Shown piece by piece: positions 15,990 to 25,525 of a DNA stretch of 52,489 nt (positions are counted from its first letter, which is position 1; each line of letters starts with the position of its first letter). The notes beneath the pieces are model-generated. The model had not been told where the DNA came from and did no database searches. It worked only from the letters and a program-made list of their open reading frames with translations. The translations under genes and the position numbers were made by a program. The stretch covers positions 1 through 52,489 of the forward strand of contig JAPOVA010000004.1 in NCBI GenBank assembly GCA_026708385.1. The letters are read 5' to 3'. The DNA comes from Simkaniaceae bacterium (GTDB lineage: Bacteria > Chlamydiota > Chlamydiia > Chlamydiales > Simkaniaceae).

Positions 15990-17040
15990 AACTTTCGTAA
16001 CAGAAAAACAAATCCAACACCGGTATATTATACTATAATCGCGATTTAATAGCATCATTTGGTTTTTTTGGAAAAATTCCTCACCGTAAATTTTCCTATA
16101 GAAAAAACATGTATGCGACAACCGTGTCGGAAGAAACATCGAATGCAATAGAGTGAGTGTCGGGATGGAAGATCGTTCCTTCTTCCGACACGGCAATATA
16201 ATGAGGTCGTTTCGTTTCCCGGGCAACAGCCGGCCGGTATGATCTTCTCCGTGGTCGGAAAGGCGGGCAAAAATACTCTTACCACGTTTCTTACGAGTAT
16301 GGTTTCCACAGCTCCTACCGTCACGGCGTTCTCTCATATCCCGCTATCGATCCACGTAATACACCGGCTACCCCCGTCACGGCCCGCATCGTCACGGTGC
16401 AACGGAAGGTTCTTATCTTCCTTGGTCGGGGATAGCATTGCCCTTCCATAGCCGGCTGAGCGACGTGATTGATCGCAAGAGGAAGGTTTCTCTGCGTAGA
16501 AGGGGGGAGCGAGGATGATACGGGGTCCGGTTAAAGACACATCACGGAGAGAAGAAGGTCGGCAATGCGGGGTTGCCGGAACGGGTCGGTACTGTTGAAA
16601 CGGAGTGGGGGGGGTGGGCCTTCAAAAAATGTTTCCGGGTTGCCTACGTACAAATTTGTTCGCGCAGAGAAAAACGGATTGGTCGATTCCATGAGGAGTC
16701 GTCTACTTCCGTTATAGCAACGACAAGTCGGAACCGCCACTTCCACGGTTACACAGTCGAGGGCAAAGCAACCGTACGAGTTTCACTCCCCCCCCCCCCC
16801 CCCGCTACCGGTATCGCATGAGCTTCCACAACCGTTAAGGAAATGATGAGGGCGACCCCCGCGGTAGCTACCGTACCCCCCCCCGGTTCTCTTGTGCGTC
16901 GCGATGGATTTACGCAAAAATCGTAAATCCATGTAATTATGTGTGTTACATAATAATATTATTTATACTGTTTAATAGAAATACGAATTTGTGTTAGATT
17001 TATATTTATGTTTGTTGTATTTTAATGTGAGTATTGTTTT
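15990..17040. other. 1 kb without a convincing gene; two C-tracts and an AT-rich promoter zone
   Basis: Short ORFs here (16239-16451 plus, 16334-16540 minus, 16531-16746 minus, 16573-16821 plus) have no recognisable content or ribosome binding site. A run of 16 C lies at 16788-16803 and a run of 9 C at 16876-16884, the latter preceded by the palindrome CGGTAGCTACCG. From 16925 to 17040 the sequence is strongly AT-rich, presumably the promoter zone of the ankyrin gene at 17041. It may be a decayed accessory gene. Confidence 0.5.
16788..16803. repeat. Homopolymer tract of 16 cytosines
   Basis: C16 in intergenic or decayed sequence. Tracts of this length slip during replication and sequencing. 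No intact ORF spans it now, so a phase-variation role is not shown. Confidence 0.85.
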
Positions 17041-18672
17041 ATGTCTATATACTCTCCCACGACTCCCGCCGTACCACGTGATCTGCCTGCGGGGTGGCGC
17101 CTTTTGACGACTCCGGATGAACACTGCGATGTTGCAAAAGTCGATAGAATTGCCCATACGGCATTGAAGAGCGAAGTAGAGGCAAAAGAAGAAAGTGTAA
17201 GCAAAAATGAGTTCGTTCTTGCAAGTGCTCGCGGAGATAAGGTAGAGGTGATGCGACTTCGGGAAAAAGGCACCTATTCCCGCAAAAGTGTAAGAGAGGC
17301 TTTGAAGGAAGCGTGTGGTGCGGGACATGTGGATGTAGTTAAGTGGCTCATCAATGAGGCGCATGCCTTTCCGTCTATGGAGGCACTCATACCGGCATGT
17401 AAAGGAGGACACATAGACGTCGTAAAATGTATACTCGATTGGGGCGTTACTCTCAATTGGAGTAGTTCTTCCGGGGGTGATCGACCCCTCATTGCCGCGG
17501 CCCGTGCAGGCCATCACGATCTCGTAAAATTCCTCCTTGAGCAAGGTGCGGATCCGAATGAGCAGCATGGCGTTACGAATAGGACGGCACTTATGTGCGC
17601 ATCCGAGCTCGGTTACGTGGAGGTTGTCCGGACTTTGCTGGATAAGGGTGCCTTCGTAAGCCTCGGTAACACCGACGATCTGGGGGACACGGCTCTCATT
17701 TTGGCCGTCCGTTCCGGACACGAGGATGTGGTGAGGCTCCTTCTCGATAACGAATCGAAAAGGAGAGGAGCGCATATCAACCACGTCAACGAAAGTGGCC
17801 AATGGGCTCTCGGCATTGCAGCCGACAAGGGATATAAGGGTATTGTCAGGTTACTTCTTGAAAAAGGAGCGGATCCCAATCTCAAACTACCCCCCGACAT
17901 CACGACCGATGGGCACACTTCCCTTATGTATGTGGCGCGTACGGGGAACGAAGAGATCATCGAACAACTCTGCGCTGCGGGAGCCGACCTCGACACACTC
18001 ACGCACACGAAATATGGGGAGTCGGCTTTCAGTATTGCGTGTGATTTCGGAAATATAAGCGTTGTGCAACTATTCTTGGATAAAGGTATCCTCGATCTTA
18101 AGAAGAGACGTATCGACACTCTTAAGAAGAGGCCTACCGATACTCGGACAAGTGTGATGACTCTTTGGAGGAAAGAAAAGGAGAAGGTCGACCAACTGGG
18201 AGGACGAGCCCTTATGAATGCGTGTCGGCAGGGTCACGTTGCTATCGTAAAGCTCCTTCTCGATCAAGGTGTCAAGGCAGGTTACGTTGATGAGCAGATG
18301 GGAGAGACACCGCTTACCTGTGCGTGTGTGACACGACATACGGCTGTCGTAGAACTTCTTCTCCGGCATTACCGTCCCGATCTCGATTCCGAGGATCCGG
18401 ACTATTTCGATATCAATTTTCGTACCGTGTGTGATGATACACCACTCATGTTAGCGAGTGAGCGCGGGTGTGTGGAGATGATAGCGCTTTTGAAAAAGGC
18501 GGGTGCCAAAACCGATTTGACCAATAGCGGCGGACATACGGCGTCGCAACTCTTCGAGATCTACACAAAGAGGATGCTTCGTGGCCCGACGCAAAGGGTA
18601 TCCATATTGAAGCCACCTCCGGATTTTGTGCCTAAGCCCAAACCCAAATTGCATCTTCAATTTAGAAAATAA
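17041..18672 (+). CDS. Ankyrin-repeat protein, 543 residues
   Basis: About ten ankyrin repeats run from residue 55 to 505, for example DRPLIAAARAGHHDLVKFLL, TALMCASELGYVEVVRTLL, TALILAVRSGHEDVVRLLL, ALMNACRQGHVAIVKLLL and PLMLASERGCVEMIALLKK. A charged insertion with a doubled short motif (KKRRIDTLKKRPTDT, residues about 354-368) breaks the array. The C-terminus is basic and Pro/Lys-rich (PPPDFVPKPKPKLHLQF). No signal peptide or membrane span. Ankyrin proteins in intracellular bacteria are frequently injected effectors that bind host proteins; here that is inference. The ATG at 17041 follows a very AT-rich leader without a clear ribosome binding site. Confidence 0.88.
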   Translation: MSIYSPTTPAVPRDLPAGWRLLTTPDEHCDVAKVDRIAHTALKSEVEAKEESVSKNEFVLASARGDKVEVMRLREKGTYSRKSVREALKEACGAGHVDVVKWLINEAHAFPSMEALIPACKGGHIDVVKCILDWGVTLNWSSSSGGDRPLIAAARAGHHDLVKFLLEQGADPNEQHGVTNRTALMCASELGYVEVVRTLLDKGAFVSLGNTDDLGDTALILAVRSGHEDVVRLLLDNESKRRGAHINHVNESGQWALGIAADKGYKGIVRLLLEKGADPNLKLPPDITTDGHTSLMYVARTGNEEIIEQLCAAGADLDTLTHTKYGESAFSIACDFGNISVVQLFLDKGILDLKKRRIDTLKKRPTDTRTSVMTLWRKEKEKVDQLGGRALMNACRQGHVAIVKLLLDQGVKAGYVDEQMGETPLTCACVTRHTAVVELLLRHYRPDLDSEDPDYFDINFRTVCDDTPLMLASERGCVEMIALLKKAGAKTDLTNSGGHTASQLFEIYTKRMLRGPTQRVSILKPPPDFVPKPKPKLHLQFRK

Positions 18673-19248
18673 TTCTTTGTTCGTTGATTAATAAACTGTA
18701 AATGACGAAAATTAACCTAACACTTATGATGGTGTTTTTTTGGTGCAAACATCAATGAGTGTTGGGGATAATGTGCGCAGATAAAATGATCGAGAATAAG
18801 CGGAACTTTGAGGTCGATTATCGAGGTCGGGTTTCTTTCCGTGATACATCGCCGCCTCTCCCGGTCCTTCCCGATCCCAACGCATTCCTTTAGGTAGGGG
18901 GACTACGAAGAGTGCCGACAACTCCAAGCCAACCCCCTTCTCCTGCGGAAAGAGCTCCCCCTTTCCCTCCTTCTCAAAGGCCTCCCGAACTTCTCCCCCG
19001 CACTCCTCTTCCCTGAGGGCAAACCGGGTATCGTACATTCTCTATCCCGACCTACCGGGCCGGATCCGACTTATCGGTTTCGCAGAGAGGACAAAATCGT
19101 AGATACCCTCCTCCGGAGAAAATGTACTTGTCTTTAAAGAGACCACCACGGTAACATTGCCTCACTTTAACTATCAAAACGGGGTGCAGGATACCTTAAG
19201 AATCCACGGTGATTCCGCACTCTCTTTTCTTATAAGGAGTTATTCAGG
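18673..19248. other. Intergenic stretch, no supported gene
   Basis: A 104-codon minus-strand ORF (18724-19038) has weak ribosome-binding context (GGGATAGAG before its ATG) and an Arg/Glu/Gly-rich product with no recognisable domain, so I do not call it. The last 20 bases hold the ribosome binding site of the lipoprotein gene. Confidence 0.4.
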
Positions 19249-19623
19249 ATGTCAATTCAGTTACCCCCTTGTTTTACCCCTAAAACGGCATTCTGCTTTT
19301 CGGGCCACATGATCATCACCTCTATCTGTGCTTACAAATTTAGGAGTGTTGCCATTCTCATAGCGGGACTTGCCGTCGGGCTCTTCCTCGCTTCCTGCGT
19401 AAGGTATTCTCCTCAGGCGAATCCCTCTTCCGAAGAGCGAATGGAGAGTGAATCGGAGGGAAGTACCGTTTTCGATGAAGATGATATAGAGAGTTCGGCA
19501 GATGATGAGATCGATGAGGATGACCGGAGTAGCAGGTCATGCCGTTCCCCCTCCCTCGCCTACGGCTCCGACTACATTGCAGATACTGTCTGCACTGTTA
19601 GTCGAGAGCGTTTTTGCCCCTGA
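19249..19623 (+). CDS. Small putative lipoprotein with acidic tail
   Basis: 124 residues. The start is well supported by AAGGAG nine bases before the ATG. An unusual 30-residue N-terminal extension precedes a basic residue and a hydrophobic segment (VAILIAGLAVGLFLASC) ending in a good lipobox, L-A-S-C (Cys about residue 51). The mature part would be short, Ser/Glu/Asp-rich and probably disordered (EERMESESEGS, then DEIDEDDRSSRS). An internal ATG at about residue 21 is an alternative start giving a more normal signal length. No family recognised. Confidence 0.55.
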   Translation: MSIQLPPCFTPKTAFCFSGHMIITSICAYKFRSVAILIAGLAVGLFLASCVRYSPQANPSSEERMESESEGSTVFDEDDIESSADDEIDEDDRSSRSCRSPSLAYGSDYIADTVCTVSRERFCP

Positions 19624-19753
19624 GAAGCAAAGGACACGCCACGTTCGGAGGCACGGGGTTTGAGTAGCCGTACCGGACCCGGAGGCCGATCCCGGGACGA
19701 CGTCGGGCGGGGGGACGTATATGTCGGGGTAGGATTTTGGTGGTTGCAAGCCC

Positions 19754-21361
19754 CTAAGGCGTGTTGAGGAGGGGAAACAGCTTGTTTCTATAGCAGGCTT
19801 CAAAAGCGAGCCTTTCACGCATTTCTTTCAAATAGGTCCCGGGTGTGATTGTCAAATTCAAGAAATCGACTTTTTCGGCATCCATCGAATAGGCAAAGAA
19901 AAGGGTTTCGAGCTCCTGGGCAAATTCAATGACGCAGTAACCCATGATATCGGGCCAAAAAGCATCGAACCAGCCGGGAATCAACACGGCTTGGATTTTT
20001 TCCAGTGTCTCACCTCGATCGGTGTCCCCACGGAGATAGTCGCGAACGAGTTTGCGCACGTACTCTTGAGCAATATCTCTGTAAATACACCCGACGTAGA
20101 GAGACTCGCAACCCCCGAGCGTCCAGTTTCCCCCCTTGTCTTGTAAAAACTCATGAGGGTGAGCATTTCCGTGCACAAGGCTTTTCGGAGCGCGTTGCAC
20201 GGTCTCATAATGGCAACCGATTTTGTGAACGAGTTCCAGCAATGCTTTTGTAGCCACTCCTTCTTTGTGTAAAATGTCGTCGGCGATTTGATACGCAATG
20301 TCGCATTGGGCGAGACTCCTACCCAACAACCGTGTTTCTTCCGAGACAAGGCCCTCACGTTCCAATACGAAGACGCACTGGAAGAACCGCAACATAGACG
20401 GTGTGCGATCCCATTCGTGTGACTCCATTCCCTCCAGAAAGATGCGCTCATTTTCTTTATAAAAAGAATGTTTCAATTGTTCTAAACTTGCATCTGTGTG
20501 GAAGTTGTGCTTTTTTCGGATCTCAGCAACGCGCTCGTTAATCTGACTCATCCGCTTTTCGGCTTGGCTAACCACTTGCTTCCATACTTGAGAATGGGGA
20601 TCTTCGATCTGTCTGAGAACTTCTTTGAGCGAGAATTGATGTAGTCCCCACGCCGCTAAAAAGGGTTCTACTAAGGCATCGTATTGCAAGTAGCGATCTC
20701 TTTCATGGGTCAAAGCTAACCGAGAAACTTCATCCATATTATCTATTGCTAAATCAGAAATTTGTTTAAGATGCGTTGCAAGTTCACGGAGATTTGAAGC
20801 GGGATACGATTTCGGATCCCAAACATAGGGAGAACCGTCGTGGTGAGGATTGGCCACAGCCTCGATACCGAGCCAACCGGTTGCGAGATGGTTGGCAAGT
20901 TCCGGGTGCTCCACTTCTTCGTGTTCCGGAGTTATCGCTTCCCAAACCTTTCCATCTCGATCGAGGGGGTGGGGGGGGATCAACAGATGTTTGCCGGCCA
21001 AGGCATTGACCTTATGAATAAGGGGACGCAAAGCCATTCTGCGGCCAACACCGTGAAGACGTGATTCCTCGGTGGTGGGAGACCAAAGCCGTTTGGGGTA
21101 AAAGGCACCGGACGAACGTTCTTTCTGCGGGGTAAACTTGAGATACCATGTTCCGGTCTCGGGATCACGGACCCTGTAGATATGCGTCATTACACGTTCG
21201 ACATACTCCACTCGTGTGTCGTCGCTCGGAGAAGCTCCGCTTCGGTGCAGAAATTGCTTGATAAACGGTATTGTCCGTTCTCTCTCTTGCGACTCACAAG
21301 TGGCTGTAACAATGGAACATACGGAAAACACGGCAGGCACGAAATAACGGATGGCCGACAT
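19754..21361 (-). CDS. Signal-peptide-bearing APH/choline-kinase-fold protein, probable pseudokinase
   Basis: 535 residues. Residues 1-22 look like a signal peptide (YFVPAVFSVCSIVTATC). An N-lobe-like region follows at 58-80 (HIYRVRDPETGTWYLKFTP, with Lys75 where APH kinases bind ATP). The catalytic-loop equivalent is LVHGNAHPHEF (396-406), where APH kinases have HGDxxxxN; Asn replaces the catalytic Asp. The metal-binding IDFE equivalent is LGGCE (415-419), so that Asp is lost as well, followed by YRDIAQEY (like the DLA motif). The fold assignment rests on this motif order; the lost aspartates suggest it is not an active kinase. A long helical insertion lies at 240-330. An exported APH-fold protein is unusual. 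A good promoter lies at 21395-21423. Confidence 0.65.
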   Translation of the reverse strand: MSAIRYFVPAVFSVCSIVTATCESQERERTIPFIKQFLHRSGASPSDDTRVEYVERVMTHIYRVRDPETGTWYLKFTPQKERSSGAFYPKRLWSPTTEESRLHGVGRRMALRPLIHKVNALAGKHLLIPPHPLDRDGKVWEAITPEHEEVEHPELANHLATGWLGIEAVANPHHDGSPYVWDPKSYPASNLRELATHLKQISDLAIDNMDEVSRLALTHERDRYLQYDALVEPFLAAWGLHQFSLKEVLRQIEDPHSQVWKQVVSQAEKRMSQINERVAEIRKKHNFHTDASLEQLKHSFYKENERIFLEGMESHEWDRTPSMLRFFQCVFVLEREGLVSEETRLLGRSLAQCDIAYQIADDILHKEGVATKALLELVHKIGCHYETVQRAPKSLVHGNAHPHEFLQDKGGNWTLGGCESLYVGCIYRDIAQEYVRKLVRDYLRGDTDRGETLEKIQAVLIPGWFDAFWPDIMGYCVIEFAQELETLFFAYSMDAEKVDFLNLTITPGTYLKEMRERLAFEACYRNKLFPLLNTP

Positions 21362-21394
21362 AACAAAAACTCACATGTTAGATCTTTCGACTAG

Positions 21395-21423
21395 AGTGTA
21401 AATCATACCCCTTAACCGGTCAA
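21395..21423 (-). promoter_or_regulatory. Promoter of the APH-like gene
   Basis: Minus strand: -35 TTGACC (21418-21423), 17-base spacer, -10 TACACT (21395-21400); transcription would start about 27 bases before the ATG at 21361. Confidence 0.5.
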
Positions 21424-21650
21424 TAAGAATGTAATTTTTACTTGGAACCGCACAGGCAAAATTCGTCCCCCCTTACCCACTCTCCGAGGTTTTTTTCGGG
21501 GAAGTAGGATCAACACCGAACGTCTGATAATTGGCATTATGTATCCTTTCCCGACCGGAGGGGTGTGTCGAACGCCGGATGGTCACGGAACCCACCGATC
21601 ACCTGCGGACGTAGTTCCCGTACTCCGTAGAGTATGGAGTATCCGCTTGT

Positions 21651-24194
21651 CTAACGCGACGATGCACCGTACTCCATCAATATGCTCACAATCTCCGAAT
21701 CGTCGTGGGAGCTTGCGAGCGTAAGAGCTGTGAAACCTTTACTACCTACACCGTCAACAGGAGCACCATGTTCGAGTAACTTCCTTACGATTGTCGGATA
21801 GCCACGTTCGGAGGCGAGTATGAGAGGCGGGTTGCCGTCTTGATCGGAAGTATCGACCGACGCACCGGACTCAATCAACATGTCTGCAATGTGCGGATGC
21901 AAGTAGAAGATTGCGAGCGCGAGGGCTGTGGAACCTTTACTATTCACACTGTCAACGGGAGCATTACGCTTGAGTAACTCCTCTACGAGATCCGGATCGC
22001 CCCATTCGGCGGCAAGTGCGAGGGGCATGTTACCTTTTTTATCGGGGATATCGACCGGTGCACCGGACTCAATCAACATGCTCGCAATGTTCGAGTGGCC
22101 ACGGAATATTGCGAGTGCGAGAGCTGTGGAACTTACGCCGCCAACGGAGGCGCCGCGTTTGAGTAACTTCTCTACGAGATCCGGATAGCCCTGTTCGGCG
22201 GCAAGTGTGAGGGGTGTGTTACCCGCCTCATCAGGGATATCAACCGATGCGCCGAGCCCGATCAATTTTTCCGCAACATCCGTGTGACCGTTGCGGATTG
22301 CGCACACGAGGGGTGTGGAGTGATCGCAGTTGACGGTGTTGACGGAGATACCGAGTAGGAAGAATTGTTCCACGAGGTCCGGATGATTGTGTGCGGAAGC
22401 GAGTGCAAGGAGTGTGTCGCCCGCTCCGTCGGGGATGTCGATCGATGCACCATGCTCGATCAATTTGTTTACGACACCCGTGTGGCCGTTGCGGGTTGCG
22501 CATGCAAGAGATGTAGAATGATCGTGATTGAGAGCGTCGATAAGAGCGCCGTGCAGAAGTAACTCCTCCACGATATCCGTATGACCGGACTCGGAGGCGA
22601 GTGTGAGGGGCGTGTTACCCTTTTTATCTTGAATATCGGTTGATGCGCCGAACTCAATCAATTTTTTTGCAATATCCGCGTGACCGTTGTGGGTTGCGCA
22701 TGCAAGGGGTGTGGAATGGTTGTGGTTGGTAGCGTTGACGGAGGCATCGTGTAGAAGCAACTCCTCCACGATCTCCGCCCGGCCATATCCGGCTCCGAGA
22801 ATAAGAGGAGTATTACCCGCGTAATCGCGGGGATCGATCGATGCGCCGTACTCGAGCAATTTTTGCACGACCTGCAGATGTCCGCAGACAACCGCCAGAG
22901 CGAGAGCGGTAAGACGGAGCTCATCATTAGCGTAGTCCGGGGGGGCACCTCGGTTGAGCAACTTCTCGACAATTTCCGTGTGACCGTATTCGGAGGCGAG
23001 CGTGAGGGGCGTGTTACCGAAGAGGTCGCATGTATGGACGGACGCATTATACTCGATCAACATGTCCACAATCTTCGTGTAGCCATACTCGGATGCGAGT
23101 GCAAGAGCTGTGGAACCATCTTTGGTTACATCGTTGACGCAGGTACCGTGTTTGAGCAAATTCCTCGCAACCTCCAGATGGTCGAATTCGGATGCGACAA
23201 AAGATGAGTCATCTCCGTGTTCATGAACGCCGATGGATACACCATCCTCGATCAACTTTCGAACAACTATTATGAAGGGTGTGTTACCTTCGTGATCGCA
23301 AGTATTGACCGATGCACCATATTCGAGCAATTTGTGCACAATTTTCGGATAGTTACGGTAGACCGCGAATGTGAGAGCCGTAGAGCCGTGGTCATTGATA
23401 CGGTCAATATGGTCGACAACAACTCTATGTGTAAGTAGTTTCTCCACAATATCCTGATGGCCATATTCGCATGCGACCATGAGGGGTGAGTTCCCTTCGT
23501 GACAGGAGATATCGACTGATGCGCCATATGTGATCAACATGTTCACGATACCCGTGTGACCGCGGGAGATTGCGACCGTAACGGGCCTATTCCTTTTGCG
23601 ATCGGGCACATCGGCGCAGGCACCGTGTCGTAACAATTCTTCCGTGATATCCGCGTAGCCGTGGTAGACTGCAAACAAAAGGGGTGGCATCTGCCAAGGT
23701 AGGACACTACTATTGACATCGATGCCGAGTTTGATGAAGGCTATTACGAGCTTCGGATCATGGTGGTAAGTGCGAATGACCGAGTACATGGAGGGCATCC
23801 ATTCGTCACCGGAATGCTCTCGGAGAAAGCGACTGCGCCTTTCTTCGCCGACCTCATCATCGCATGATGGTAACGCGACTTTCGCCGACTCGACAAACGC
23901 CCCGAGGAGAGCAAAGTCAACGACAAGAGGGTCCGAGAACGGCAATGCTATCAGTCCGTAATCGCCTTCCGGCGACACGGACGCGACCTTTTCCGCCCCG
24001 GGAGTGATATCTTCGTAGCGACGGGTAGTAGGGGTGTTGAGTTTACGGGTCCACTCTTCCCACAGGATTGTCAAGATATTCCGGACACGACACAACGTGC
24101 CGTCATCAACTTCACCCTCAAGCTTCTCAAGCACAATCTTCCGATCCGGACAGCTACGGGAGGGAACAAAAAAATCGTGCGACACGGTCGCCAT
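21651..24194 (-). CDS. Large ankyrin-repeat protein (about 21 repeats, 847 residues)
   Basis: An N-terminal domain of about 160 residues with no recognised family (VLEKLEGEVDDGTLCRVRNI) is followed by about 21 consecutive 33-residue ankyrin repeats to the C-terminus. Many repeats alternate between two types, HSTPLACATxNGHxD and GNTPLTLAxExGHTDIVEEL, showing a 66-residue higher-order unit and growth by duplication of repeat pairs. One unit near residues 300-325 (GNTPFIIVVRKLIEDGVSIG) is shortened, a likely internal deletion. No signal or membrane segment. A secreted host-binding effector is plausible but inferred. The ATG at 24194 has no clear ribosome binding site. Confidence 0.88.
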   Translation of the reverse strand: MATVSHDFFVPSRSCPDRKIVLEKLEGEVDDGTLCRVRNILTILWEEWTRKLNTPTTRRYEDITPGAEKVASVSPEGDYGLIALPFSDPLVVDFALLGAFVESAKVALPSCDDEVGEERRSRFLREHSGDEWMPSMYSVIRTYHHDPKLVIAFIKLGIDVNSSVLPWQMPPLLFAVYHGYADITEELLRHGACADVPDRKRNRPVTVAISRGHTGIVNMLITYGASVDISCHEGNSPLMVACEYGHQDIVEKLLTHRVVVDHIDRINDHGSTALTFAVYRNYPKIVHKLLEYGASVNTCDHEGNTPFIIVVRKLIEDGVSIGVHEHGDDSSFVASEFDHLEVARNLLKHGTCVNDVTKDGSTALALASEYGYTKIVDMLIEYNASVHTCDLFGNTPLTLASEYGHTEIVEKLLNRGAPPDYANDELRLTALALAVVCGHLQVVQKLLEYGASIDPRDYAGNTPLILGAGYGRAEIVEELLLHDASVNATNHNHSTPLACATHNGHADIAKKLIEFGASTDIQDKKGNTPLTLASESGHTDIVEELLLHGALIDALNHDHSTSLACATRNGHTGVVNKLIEHGASIDIPDGAGDTLLALASAHNHPDLVEQFFLLGISVNTVNCDHSTPLVCAIRNGHTDVAEKLIGLGASVDIPDEAGNTPLTLAAEQGYPDLVEKLLKRGASVGGVSSTALALAIFRGHSNIASMLIESGAPVDIPDKKGNMPLALAAEWGDPDLVEELLKRNAPVDSVNSKGSTALALAIFYLHPHIADMLIESGASVDTSDQDGNPPLILASERGYPTIVRKLLEHGAPVDGVGSKGFTALTLASSHDDSEIVSILMEYGASSR

Positions 24195-24255
24195 CTACAC
24201 ACCCATTTCAAACGCCACAGCGGGAATTGTACCCGGTCCCGTACATGAATGCAAG

Positions 24256-24485
24256 CTATTCGACATCCGGAGGTGATGCCCGGTCCCCGGGAAACCCGGG
24301 GGCACTCGACTCCCCCACCTCATCTATCCGCCCGTATGGAACCGATGAACAAAGACCGCACTCCCGGGCATACTTCTTGACCGAATTGCCACCAAGCCCG
24401 GAACGTCGATAGCTCACCGTCCTTCTCTTTTGGTCGTGGGAAAAGATTCGCTTCGATCCCTCCTTCGCCGGAGGAAAATCAGGAC
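24256..24485 (-). pseudogene. Fragment of an HTH_Tnp_1-like double-HTH gene
   Basis: The translated stretch has RRCPDFPPAKEGSKRIFSHD then SGLGGNSVKKYAREC and ends GESSAPGFPGDRASP. It aligns with the middle of the intact protein at 25526-27094 (RRIFTNDQKKRRVSYWHSGL, GGDSVKKYARECGL, GESSVPEFSGDRASP). Only the second HTH of one unit is left, with no ribosome binding site or N-terminus. It is a duplicated and truncated remnant. Confidence 0.7.
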
Positions 24486-24993
24486 ATCTTCTTCTCCTAC
24501 GGGTAAAGGCGGACTTTGATCGAAGAGGGGTAGCATGCACGACCTTTGATGGCAACGGACGGCGCCGAAAACAAAAATAGACTTCGCAATCAATATGGGG
24601 GTTTCCATCCGGACTGCGGAGTCAAAATAAGGGATTTCTTCATAAAATCTCACATAAGATAATACCACATCGCGGACTACTTTTCCGGTAACGGGAGAGG
24701 ATCATGTGTAAAGAAACCCCCTTTAATCCTACCGGCTCTCGTAGTAAGCTCCCTATCGTCCGGGCCGGATGTTCACCTCCACGTGACTACCGGCCCGAAA
24801 CTTGCTACCCCGCGATCAAACTCAGACAAATCAAAGAAAAACGGTTTACGAAAGCTACACCACCTTAAGGGCTGTTTAGGTAGCCGATTCCTTCTCTAAT
24901 AAAAGAAATAAACCCAATGACTATGGGGGGCATTGCGTCCGCGATAGCCCCCATCCGTATCGTTTCCTCTCCTCCCCCCATGCTTTCCTCCAT
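24486..24993. other. Intergenic stretch between family remnants
   Basis: No gene recognised. At 24823-24839 the bases CAGACAAATCAAAGAAA resemble the block GGACAAATCAAAGAGAGA found upstream of two HTH genes (27181-27198 and 38432-38449), so this stretch probably includes the old upstream region of a family copy. Confidence 0.4.
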
Positions 24994-25362
24994 CTAAACG
25001 ATGATTCACCCACGGACTCGGTCGTTCCACTCGGCTCGGCAAACCACCCACCGAAGAGACTCCACCATGTGGGAGCCGTCGGCGCAGACTCCGGCGAGGG
25101 AGATTTGAGTCTCGGCTGTTCGACAACAACTTCTTCAAGATCGGGGTTCATCGTTTTCTTCGACCGTTTGATCCGACAACGCTCTATGCACCCGCACCTC
25201 TCCGTAAAGATTTTCTTACCTATCTCCCGCCCTCTCCCGGAACAAACCATACGGGAGAAGGTTCCGCACATTATCCCCACAACCGAAACGGAAGGGAGCA
25301 TCCACGTCGGACTCTTTCGGAGTCAGCTCCGAGGTAATGACAGTATCAAGTTGAGTTGCCAT
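24994..25362 (-). pseudogene. Inc-like family, copy b, frameshifted
   Basis: It starts MATQLDTVITSELTPKESDV at the ATG 25362 with GGAGG upstream, matching the intact copy at 49243-49782. That frame soon diverges and stops at 25216. The family sequence continues in another frame (GTFSRMVCSGRGREIGKKIF, then PDLEEVVVEQPRLKSPSPES and WFAEPSGTTESV). At the 3' end a further one-base loss puts the family stop (24994-24996) out of frame. The hydrophobic centre is much reduced. Most likely a pseudogene. It lies 163 bases downstream of, and on the same strand as, an intact HTH-family gene. Confidence 0.7.
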
Positions 25363-25525
25363 AGTTTGTTTGCCTCCGGTTTTTGTGACTCTTCGGGCAA
25401 CGGAATACCACGGAACGGCATGGCGGAGCAACCATAAAGATAGGGCCCCCGGAGATGAACCAAAAGAAAGAAAAAGCTCGCAAACCCAAGGTTCGACAAA
25501 AAAAACCGGCCCGGAAACAGTCTCT

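Noticed and set aside
15990-16337. N-terminal extension of the LRR-like ORF to 16337
   Set aside because: A TATAAT at 16027-16032 would lie inside the coding sequence, and the added residues are low-complexity.
18724-19038. 104-codon minus-strand ORF as a gene
   Set aside because: Arg/Glu/Gly-rich product without recognisable structure and only a weak ribosome binding site.
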